A DNA stretch of 64,000 nt from Clostridium aciditolerans (GTDB lineage Bacteria > Bacillota > Clostridia > Clostridiales > Clostridiaceae), in assembly GCF_016316925.1 (NCBI RefSeq), contig NZ_JAEEGB010000005.1, positions 248,001 through 312,000 on the forward strand. Direction: 5' to 3'. Below are positions 18,005-25,685 of the stretch, in pieces (the first letter of the stretch is position 1; every line of letters begins with the position of its first letter). The notes under the pieces were generated by a model that ran no database searches, was not told where the DNA came from, and saw only the letters and a program-made list of their open reading frames with translations. The translations under genes and the position numbers were made by a program.

Positions 18005-20529
18005 GCTGTACTTTTCACTGCTACTTGTCTTTTTTCTCTTCTACGCATTCTTCTTTTTATATTTCTATCCCTATCAACCTTAATAAGTGTTGATAAGGCT
18101 GCTATTAAAACTAAAAATACTATAGATAAGGTTATACCAGTATTTAAATAAGGATATATTATCTTAATTTCAAGTTTTGGTGTCTTTAAGTAAATTAGAT
18201 TGTCCAAAACTTCATAGCTCCCATTTAATTTCACAAAGCTGTCTAGAGCTGCTATCGGAACAATCACATTAGGAATATCACTTACTATACTTAGTACATT
18301 ATTTTCTCTTTTAACATCTATTTTGTGAACTTCTCTTTTAGGAAGTTCATCTGCTTTTAAATTCAATGCATCTTCTAAAATTTTCACTGTGCCTCCATCT
18401 TTAGTTAAAAAACTGTAATAAGGTATATTAAGTCCCATAAAAGTTAAATTATCATTATCTTTTTTCCCAACATAGTTGAACAACCTTGAATTTAAAACCT
18501 CATAACTTTCACTATTTTCTATTCCTTTTAGAAAATAAGTTTTCCACTCGCTATATTCCTCAGGAAAGTTTTTCGTTTTAAGGCTTTCTTTTTTATAATA
18601 AATTTCACCATAGTTATTCTTAAGCGTAATTGGTTCTCCATTTACCCCTAAAAAACTTTCTTCAAGTCCTGCAGTATCAATTACTACCTTTATTCCACTT
18701 CTCGATAGTTTTAAAACTAAATTCTCTGCTGTTTTTTTATCCTTATACTTAAAGCCTGATAAAAATATAGCCTTTTTACTTTTTAGCTCATCGAAGCTGT
18801 AGTCATCTAAAAATTCTTTATCTCCTATCTGAAACTTTGGAAAAATGTACGCTATGTTAGAGGCGTATGAACCAATTGCTATTCCTTCATAGTTTACAGT
18901 TGTACCAAACCTGCTCATCACAGGATATTTATAAATAATATTTCCGCTATCTTCTTTATACTTTTTATACCCTACAGCCTCTGCATCATTTTGAAGCTTA
19001 TTAAAATCGATTATTAAGCTTTTCTTTACAACAAGAGTATCAGCTCCAAGTTCTAATGATCTGTCAAACATTAATCCATAGTAGCCATTTTCAAGGGCAG
19101 TGTTTAACATAACAATATTGTTAGAAGTTGTTGCTCCTTGCCATGCCCATCCATACACCTGGTCTCTTACCCCTTGAACACTGTTATATCCAATATAGTA
19201 GCTTGGAAAAGAACCATAAGTTGAGTTGTCTAAGACCCCTACTCTTTGAGAAGCTATTTTTGATGCATCATCCATAGTTTTTGCTATATCTAATGGAAAC
19301 TGTCTATTAAAGCCTAATGTGTAAAAGGAGCAGGCGGAATCTATTACTAATATAGAAATAAGCATTACTAAAACACTTTTCCTTAAGCTTTTCCATATTA
19401 TAATCCCCATAATGATCATTGCCATGGAAATAGCGGTAAACCTCCTCATCCATAAGAGCTGATTCATAGGGAGCTTTTCCAAAATCGGTAGTACAGCTTT
19501 TGTAGTTCCAATAAGTATAATCAGTGATGCAATGAAGGATGGCCTTTCATTTTTCGTAGACATTAGAAGTCCAAAAACTGCTACAATAGCAAATGCTAAT
19601 CCGAAATAATAGGTTTCAATATCAGAAAATCTCAAAAATGGATTAAGAGAAATAGTAAGTGGATAACTAAGTGACCTCATCACTTCTGAATTAGCTCCTT
19701 TATCTATTGCCATTATTCCTCCCTTTAAAGCTGGATACAGCCAAAAGGAAGATAACATTATTCCTAAGAAAGCATAGGTAAGCACTACTATATTTGTAAA
19801 TATTCTTTTATTTATAACTGAATCCACTGCTGCAAGTATAAACAAAGATATTCCCGTCATTGCCGCTAACATCGCATGTGCTAAAGTTATTGTGCTCATT
19901 AAAAATGCCAATGCTAGATAGTCTTTGATTTTATTCTCTTTCAATGCTTTATAATAGAAAAAAAATACGAAGGGAATTAACGAATTAACAATAACATAAG
20001 GTATGTTCCCTTCAGAAAAAATAATTCTTAAATTATAAGGCACAAAGAACCAAAGGATAGCAAGTACCAATGCAAGGTTCTGCCTCTTCGTGTAATATCC
20101 AAAGCACAGCCATCCAAGTCCTCCCAGTATAAATACAAAAGCTACAAAAACATTAAAGGTAGTAATAATATTATTAGTAAGTAAATTAATAATTGCTAAA
20201 ATGTAATAAGGTAGAGGTGCCCAATACCTGTAAGGTTGTACCCCGTTATACCAACTCTCATTATAGTTCAAAAAAAAGTTGCCCTTTTTAAAACTATCAT
20301 ATAAAATATTCCCCTTAAACAGATGTCCATAGGTATCTGATCCCCAGGGATAATGTCCTGTTCTATTTATTAAAACCAATACAAATAGAGAAGCGATGCT
20401 TAATATCATAAGATTCCTTAAGAACACTAATTTATCAAACTTTTTATTAAGTTTATTAAACTGTCTTCTCATCTCTACTAACTGCTCTGTAAGCTCCGAA
20501 TTGCTGAGCTTTTCTTTATCCACCTGCAC
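18001..20529 (-). CDS. Large membrane protein of the exosortase G locus (PTPS-related family)
   Basis: 842 residues. An N-terminal cytoplasmic coiled stretch (residues 1-35) is followed by about ten membrane helices (40-420), an extracytoplasmic domain (about 430-775) and a last helix before a very basic tail (RRMRRREKRQ). The family name '6-pyruvoyl-tetrahydropterin synthase-related' (PF10131) comes from its genomic link to PTPS-like proteins. The membrane half resembles GT-C glycosyltransferases in layout, with an acidic pair in the first loop (PWGSDTYGHL). It probably transfers or exports a lipid-linked glycan for the exosortase system. Start GTG at 20529, with GAGGTGAGG upstream. Confidence 0.75.
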   Translation of the reverse strand: MQVDKEKLSNSELTEQLVEMRRQFNKLNKKFDKLVFLRNLMILSIASLFVLVLINRTGHYPWGSDTYGHLFKGNILYDSFKKGNFFLNYNESWYNGVQPYRYWAPLPYYILAIINLLTNNIITTFNVFVAFVFILGGLGWLCFGYYTKRQNLALVLAILWFFVPYNLRIIFSEGNIPYVIVNSLIPFVFFFYYKALKENKIKDYLALAFLMSTITLAHAMLAAMTGISLFILAAVDSVINKRIFTNIVVLTYAFLGIMLSSFWLYPALKGGIMAIDKGANSEVMRSLSYPLTISLNPFLRFSDIETYYFGLAFAIVAVFGLLMSTKNERPSFIASLIILIGTTKAVLPILEKLPMNQLLWMRRFTAISMAMIIMGIIIWKSLRKSVLVMLISILVIDSACSFYTLGFNRQFPLDIAKTMDDASKIASQRVGVLDNSTYGSFPSYYIGYNSVQGVRDQVYGWAWQGATTSNNIVMLNTALENGYYGLMFDRSLELGADTLVVKKSLIIDFNKLQNDAEAVGYKKYKEDSGNIIYKYPVMSRFGTTVNYEGIAIGSYASNIAYIFPKFQIGDKEFLDDYSFDELKSKKAIFLSGFKYKDKKTAENLVLKLSRSGIKVVIDTAGLEESFLGVNGEPITLKNNYGEIYYKKESLKTKNFPEEYSEWKTYFLKGIENSESYEVLNSRLFNYVGKKDNDNLTFMGLNIPYYSFLTKDGGTVKILEDALNLKADELPKREVHKIDVKRENNVLSIVSDIPNVIVPIAALDSFVKLNGSYEVLDNLIYLKTPKLEIKIIYPYLNTGITLSIVFLVLIAALSTLIKVDRDRNIKRRMRRREKRQVAVKSTA

Positions 20530-20560
20530 TGCATCCTCACCTCATTTCTACATAAAGCTC

Positions 20561-20917
20561 TTATTCTTCGATTATATATGTTCTTGTTGGATTTTCACTA
20601 ATCTCCATTTTTTTAAAATACAGATTTTTATCATTTATAAGGCTCTTTATATCTACATAAAGCACCTTTCCTATATTCTCCATAGTAGGGTTAATCTCTT
20701 TAAAAGACTGATGTTCATTTAAATACTTATTTTCATAATTTAAGAAATAATTTTCAAGCTCATTTTCAAAATTAGTGAAGTTTACTGTATCACTCTCCTG
20801 AGATCCAAATAAAACTACAATCTCCCAGGTATGTGGATGAATATTTGAAGATTTTTCATTAAAAATTACAGAATGCTTTGCATTAAGGTAAAACTTAAAT
20901 TTATAGTAAGTTTTCAT
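20561..20917 (-). CDS. 6-pyruvoyl-tetrahydropterin synthase-related protein
   Basis: 118 residues with the PTPS zinc-site pattern: His in NAKHSV and the pair in HPHTWEI, followed by the FTNFENELENYF helix and a late ENIGKVLY segment with PTRTYIIEE. True PTPS enzymes keep a catalytic Cys in the first part, which I do not see here, so it may bind a pterin-like ligand or do different chemistry. It lies between the GtrA gene (3-base gap) and the large membrane gene, as expected for the XrtG locus (TIGR03112-like). Confidence 0.78.
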   Translation of the reverse strand: MKTYYKFKFYLNAKHSVIFNEKSSNIHPHTWEIVVLFGSQESDTVNFTNFENELENYFLNYENKYLNEHQSFKEINPTMENIGKVLYVDIKSLINDKNLYFKKMEISENPTRTYIIEE

Positions 20918-20920
20918 GAC

Positions 20921-21319
20921 TTATTTCTCCTTATTATTTTTTACTCCAAGAAGTTTTCTTCTTATAAAATATGTTACAAAAAATGGAATTGCCATAGAAA
21001 AAAACTTTGATATAAGAAAAGATAAATGAGATATATCAAAGCTTAACCACATAGTCGCATCTGCCACTGCAATACCTAAAGCAAATGTAGCCACATAAAT
21101 CAATAATGAACTTGACAGATTCTTACTATCGAAAATATACTTCATACAGGTTACACACTGAAATATAAAACCTGATACTATTCCCACATTACAAGCAAGA
21201 AGATAGTTCAGGTTAGTCACATCATACAGCAAATAAGATATAGCAAAATCTATAACACTTGCCAAACAGGAAATAATAAAATACTTTCCTATATTTAATT
21301 TTAATAGCTCTTTTATCAA
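20921..21319 (-). CDS. GtrA-family membrane protein
   Basis: 132 residues with four membrane helices and GtrA features: the N-terminal KYFIISCLASVIDFAISYLL and the C-terminal SKFFSMAIPFFVTYFIRRKL. GtrA proteins are thought to flip polyprenyl-phosphate-linked sugars. It is the first gene of the exosortase operon, so it probably moves the sugar made by the DPM1-like enzyme at 15253. Confidence 0.85.
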   Translation of the reverse strand: MIKELLKLNIGKYFIISCLASVIDFAISYLLYDVTNLNYLLACNVGIVSGFIFQCVTCMKYIFDSKNLSSSLLIYVATFALGIAVADATMWLSFDISHLSFLISKFFSMAIPFFVTYFIRRKLLGVKNNKEK

Positions 21320-21402
21320 TATATCATCCCCATCACCAACTACATTTTATGACAATAAATACTCTTTATAAACAACAAAATTCTGCAAATATCTTTTATT
21401 TT

Positions 21403-21438
21403 ATTATAATATCATACTGTATATTTAGTGTCACTAAA
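21403..21438 (-). promoter_or_regulatory. Probable promoter/operator of the exosortase operon
   Basis: A minus-strand TATAAT (21408-21403) lies 84 bases before the first ATG. The -35 area is poor and is covered by the palindrome TTTAGTG-T-CACTAAA (21424-21438), a plausible operator that would block or recruit polymerase. Confidence 0.45.
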
Positions 21439-21576
21439 ATTTCACATTAAAAATATACCAATTTTTGTTACGCGCTTGGTTAATCCTTTTCTTTTAGTTA
21501 TGGCAAGATATACAGGCTATTGATATACTTATAACTAGTATTGCTAAAGTTTTACTTTATACAAGGGGGAACACCA

Positions 21577-22689
21577 ATGAATAAAATAATACATATATGT
21601 TTTTCGGAAAGTACAAGGGGATCTATTAGGCATGCCTTATCAGAAAATTTACTTGAAGGAAGTATGGTTATAAGCTTTTGTGATGATTTATCACATGGAC
21701 CTATAGCTAATGTAGAAATGCACAACAGAGCTATATGGTGGAATAAGGTACTACCCAAAGATGAATTTGATTATATCGAAGATGTAAAACAAAACTATAA
21801 GGATTTTTTTCAAAAGATTTGTGAGATAAAAAATGAAACTGTTTATATGTGGTATGGTGAAAACGCCTATGAACTTTGTGGATTAATGTATGCCATTTTA
21901 TCTGTAGAATGTAACATTAAAAATTTATACATTATTAATGTATCAAATATTACATATAATAAAGGTCTTAAAAATGAATATAAACCAAGATACTCGGGGG
22001 AAATTGTACCTGAAAAATTTATAGATTTTATAAAATCTAAGACTAAAATTGATGAAGAAACTTTTAATAACATAAAAGAGCTTTGGAGTAAATTACAAGA
22101 GGAAAATACACTTTTTAGAATTTGTGAAAATGGGAAAGTTATCAGTGTTTCTGAAGATTATCTTGATGAATTTATATTAGGATACACCAATGAAAAGTTT
22201 AGAAAAGCAGCTAGAATTGTCGGGGAAGCTCTTGGATACAGTAAAATTCATGTAAGTGATACCTTTATATTCTGGCGAATACTTGAAATGATTCAACTTG
22301 GTAAAATAGAATACAAAGGAACCTTTGGAATCATGAGAGAGATGGAACTAAAACAAGCAGAGGGAATATATATTAGAAATTATAACAAGCTTGTAAGAGA
22401 TAACATACCAAAAATAATTGAAGCTGATGGTAAAGAACTTAAATTTAGAAGGTTAGAAGATGAGGAATATTTAGAGGCATTAGATGAAAAACTTCATGAA
22501 GAAATGATGGAGTACTCCTTAAATAATGGCAGCACAGAGGAATTAGCTGATATAGTAGAAGTCATTTATGCTATTTTAGAACATAAAAATATAGATATAA
22601 CAGAATTCGAAAAAATAAGATTACAAAAAAAGAATATTAATGGCGGCTTTAAAGAAAAACTATTTTTAGAGACTGTAAGAAAGCCATAG
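21577..22689 (+). CDS. DUF1835/DUF3658 protein fused to a MazG-like pyrophosphohydrolase
   Basis: Two-part protein of 370 residues. The N-terminal part begins with the DUF1835 pattern (IIHICFSESTRGSIRHAL, then CDDLSHGPI) and continues through a DUF3658-like region to about residue 265. The last ~100 residues start YNKLVRDNIPKIIEADG, the signature of phosphoribosyl-ATP pyrophosphohydrolase-like MazG proteins. They include the metal-binding acids in KLHEEMMEYS and EELADIVEVIYAI, so that domain would hydrolyse a nucleoside triphosphate or similar. ATG at 21577 is preferred over an in-frame TTG at 21541 because AAGGGGGA lies just before it. Single-gene unit with its own terminator. The joint function is unknown. 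Confidence 0.78.
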   Translation: MNKIIHICFSESTRGSIRHALSENLLEGSMVISFCDDLSHGPIANVEMHNRAIWWNKVLPKDEFDYIEDVKQNYKDFFQKICEIKNETVYMWYGENAYELCGLMYAILSVECNIKNLYIINVSNITYNKGLKNEYKPRYSGEIVPEKFIDFIKSKTKIDEETFNNIKELWSKLQEENTLFRICENGKVISVSEDYLDEFILGYTNEKFRKAARIVGEALGYSKIHVSDTFIFWRILEMIQLGKIEYKGTFGIMREMELKQAEGIYIRNYNKLVRDNIPKIIEADGKELKFRRLEDEEYLEALDEKLHEEMMEYSLNNGSTEELADIVEVIYAILEHKNIDITEFEKIRLQKKNINGGFKEKLFLETVRKP

Positions 22690-22691
22690 AA

Positions 22692-22735
22692 ATGCACCCC
22701 TAAGGTATTGTGTGAAGCCTAGGGGTGCATTTTTA
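22692..22735 (+). terminator. Terminator after the DUF1835/MazG-like gene
   Basis: 11-bp stem ATGCACCCCTA / TAGGGGTGCAT (22692-22702 with 22720-22730) followed by TTTTTA. Confidence 0.9.
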
Positions 22736-22755
22736 ATAAACTGTACTTACAAAAT

Positions 22756-22946
22756 AAATTTTTCTCAAAAAATAATTATATTGAGAAAAATTTAAATATT
22801 TTAAATTTTTTACTAAAATCCATTTACACTATTTTACTATTATACTATAATTAATCTAAAGAATTATAGTATAAGAATATTTTTTATAGTATAACTATAA
22901 AAAAATATAGAATAAATATAAATTTTATAGTTATACTATAAAATTT
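22756..22946. repeat. Array of AT-rich palindromes upstream of the M6 proteases
   Basis: Four perfect hairpins follow one another in the 380-base gap before the protease genes: AAATTTTTCTCAA/TTGAGAAAAATTT (22756-22793), TTATACTATAATT/AATTATAGTATAA (22840-22874), TTTTTTATAGT-ATA-ACTATAAAAAA (22880-22904) and AAATTTTATAGT-TAT-ACTATAAAATTT (22920-22946). The last three share the half-site TATAGTATA. A fifth palindrome, ACACATGTGT, follows at 22981-22990. They may be repeated operators or strong mRNA/DNA hairpins. Confidence 0.6.
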
Positions 22947-23085
22947 TATTCAAAACAAAAAAAGCACTATAATACTTTATACACATGTGTAAAAACCCTC
23001 GCAAAACATTTTATATTCAACAACCAAATTTAACCTATTTTTCAAATAAATCTCTATAATATTCTTTTGAAAGGTGGTTCATATT

Positions 23086-25650
23086 ATGTTAAGCAAAAAA
23101 ACTATGTGCAAACTTTTGTCACTAGCTTTTATTGCAACACTTATTGCGCCTTCAGCAAAGGTTAGCGCTAAAGAATCAAGTAGTGTCTTTAAAAATACTA
23201 TGCCTAAAGTAGAAAGACAAGCTTGGAAAGGGAATGTTCATAAAGCTAAACCATTAGTAGTATTAATGGACTACAAAGATTACAACCACACTCAGCTTGT
23301 GGACAAAGACAAAGCAATCCTAGATCAAAGATTTTATGCTAAATACAAAGCTGAAGACTTTACTCCAGAACACTACAAGAATATATTCTTTGCACCAAGC
23401 ACCTACAAAAGTGCTGATGGAAAAGATTATGTTTCCATGAGAGGATATTTTGCTGAAGAGTCTGGCGGAAGCTTTGACTTTAATGGTGGTGTTGCTGGTT
23501 GGTATCAAGCAGATCATGAAGCAAAATATTATGGTGCATCAGATCCTCTTTATACTAATGGAGGAACAGATCAAAATAATGCAGCAAAATTAGCTTTAGA
23601 AGCTTTCCAAAAGGTAGCAAACGATCCTAGCATTAATCTATCTGATTATGACGTAGAAGATCCAATGGATGTGGACAATGATGGAAATTATTTTGAACCA
23701 GATGGAGTTATCGATACTTTAATTGTTATTCATCCTGGTATTGGAGAAAATTTTACCGGTGGAAGTCTAGGTGAAGATGCTATTTGGCCTTTCCAGGGAA
23801 AGTTCTACGAATATGCTGCTGCTAATAACAGTATGCCTGAAGTGAAAGATAGTAAAGGCAATAAGATAAAAGCTTGTAAATTTATATGTATGGAACAGAA
23901 TCTTCCACCTGATTTAATGCTTCACGAATATGGACATTATTTAGGTTTACCGGATTTATATGCTTACCGTGGAAGTACACCTCCTGTACAATATTGGTCT
24001 GAACATGGTGGTAGCTATCTTGGTCCTTTCCTTGGAGCATCTCCAATAAGCTATGGTGCTTATGGCCGTAATCGCCTAGAGCAAATTGGCAAAGACAAAG
24101 GGGTAGACTTAAATTGGACTAATAATAAGACTATTTCCTTAAATGAATTAAAGCAGAAGGGACAAACTGTAACTTTAGATCAAGAGGCTCTAAATGGTAC
24201 AAACCCAAATCTAATTAAAATAACATTACCTAATAACGAAACAAAATTTGTTAATCCTCCAAGTGGAAAGAATGTATTCTTTAGTGGAAAAGCTGTTTAC
24301 GATATGCGTAATTCCATGGATCTAAAAAAACCTTTAGATTTAACTACGGCTAAGGGTGCATCCATTAGCTTTAAGACTTTATATGATTTAGCACCTAATG
24401 ATGATTTTGCATCTGTACAAGTTAGAGAAAAAGGCAGTAATGGCAAATGGACTTCTGTAAAAGGTAATATAACTACTACTGCAAACCCTAATGATACAAC
24501 ACCAGATGACCCAATGGATAGAAATCCTGGTAATGGTATCACCGGTTCTTCTAATGGTAAATGGGTAGATGCTAATTTTGACTTAAAAGACTTTTTAGGA
24601 AAAGAAATAGAGCTTAGAATATTCAACTGGACTTTTGATATGTCAAAATATCCTGGTATCTACATTGATGATGTAAACATAACTGTAGACAATAAAATTG
24701 TTATTTCTGATGGTGCAGAAGATAAAGCAACAACTGCTTTTAACTTAAATGATTTTGTAGTTACTGATGGAACCAACACTGGTACTCACACTTATATGTT
24801 AGAATTAAGAAATCATCACAATTCCCATATAGATAATGCCCTTGGTGGTGGACTATTTAGATATTTACCAGCTGCTAAAGCACCGGTTTATGATTTGGTT
24901 CATGATCCTGGTCTATTAGTATGGTATGAAAATGGTGAATACAAAGAACAGGAAACTAAAGATCATCTTGGTTATGCAATGACTGGCATTGTAGATGCTG
25001 ACCAAAATCCAATTGCGGCTACTAAAACTGATGGCACTAAATCTTCAGATGTTGCAACATACCAAATGAGAGATGCTGCTTTTGGCTTAAGAGAGCAGAC
25101 TCCATTCAAATTTACAAATCCAAATAATGGTGATGTTACAGAAGATACTTCCTTAATGATGAATCCAATATTTGATGATTCTAAGGATTACTCAAGTAAA
25201 GACGCTAAGCTTGAAGCTGGATTAATATTACCAAACAATGGAGTAATGGTCTTTGTAACAGAAGAGAATTCAAATATCAGCAGCAACAAAGTTCACATAA
25301 CTACTAAAAATGTAAAAAATCCAACTTATCAAGATGCTAAGGAAATTAAACATATAAAGGTAAAAGATAACAAAGTTTATATTACTACTGATAGAAAATA
25401 TTCAGATACTGCTTATGTAAGCTATCTATCTCCAGATGGACAAACAGAAAATAAGCTTAAGTTAAGTTACAACGAAGATAAAAAGGCTTATGAAGGAGAT
25501 ATAAGCTTTGCAGCAGGAAAAGGTACTTGGAAAATTAATTATATAATTATTTCCGACTCCGATAAAAACACAAAAGCTTTCTATAACATAAAAGCTAACA
25601 AAGTATTTGGTGACGACTTTGGTAAAGGTGATTTAACTTTTAAAAACTAG
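23086..25650 (+). CDS. Secreted M6-family metalloprotease (immune inhibitor A type), copy 1
   Basis: Secreted zinc protease. Signal peptide (first ~26 residues, ending KVSAKE), then the catalytic domain with HEYGHYLGLPDLY (His280 and His284 of the re-started protein bind zinc, Glu281 is catalytic). Next comes a region with two MAM/jelly-roll-like blocks (LYDLAPNDDFASVQVR and LRIFNWTFD...GIYIDDVNI) and a ~130-residue C-terminal beta domain. InhA-type proteases degrade host antimicrobial peptides or matrix proteins. ATG at 23086 is chosen because AAGGTGG lies 8 bases upstream; the GTG at 23074 falls inside that site. A TATAAT (23055-23060) precedes it, with a poor -35, which suggests regulation. 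Confidence 0.92.
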   Translation: MLSKKTMCKLLSLAFIATLIAPSAKVSAKESSSVFKNTMPKVERQAWKGNVHKAKPLVVLMDYKDYNHTQLVDKDKAILDQRFYAKYKAEDFTPEHYKNIFFAPSTYKSADGKDYVSMRGYFAEESGGSFDFNGGVAGWYQADHEAKYYGASDPLYTNGGTDQNNAAKLALEAFQKVANDPSINLSDYDVEDPMDVDNDGNYFEPDGVIDTLIVIHPGIGENFTGGSLGEDAIWPFQGKFYEYAAANNSMPEVKDSKGNKIKACKFICMEQNLPPDLMLHEYGHYLGLPDLYAYRGSTPPVQYWSEHGGSYLGPFLGASPISYGAYGRNRLEQIGKDKGVDLNWTNNKTISLNELKQKGQTVTLDQEALNGTNPNLIKITLPNNETKFVNPPSGKNVFFSGKAVYDMRNSMDLKKPLDLTTAKGASISFKTLYDLAPNDDFASVQVREKGSNGKWTSVKGNITTTANPNDTTPDDPMDRNPGNGITGSSNGKWVDANFDLKDFLGKEIELRIFNWTFDMSKYPGIYIDDVNITVDNKIVISDGAEDKATTAFNLNDFVVTDGTNTGTHTYMLELRNHHNSHIDNALGGGLFRYLPAAKAPVYDLVHDPGLLVWYENGEYKEQETKDHLGYAMTGIVDADQNPIAATKTDGTKSSDVATYQMRDAAFGLREQTPFKFTNPNNGDVTEDTSLMMNPIFDDSKDYSSKDAKLEAGLILPNNGVMVFVTEENSNISSNKVHITTKNVKNPTYQDAKEIKHIKVKDNKVYITTDRKYSDTAYVSYLSPDGQTENKLKLSYNEDKKAYEGDISFAAGKGTWKINYIIISDSDKNTKAFYNIKANKVFGDDFGKGDLTFKN

Positions 25651-25685
25651 CTATTGTATTAATATTTTGAAAGGTGGTTTATATT

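Noticed and set aside
22756-22946. CRISPR array
   Set aside because: The repeats are palindromes of unequal length and spacing, without regular spacers or cas genes.
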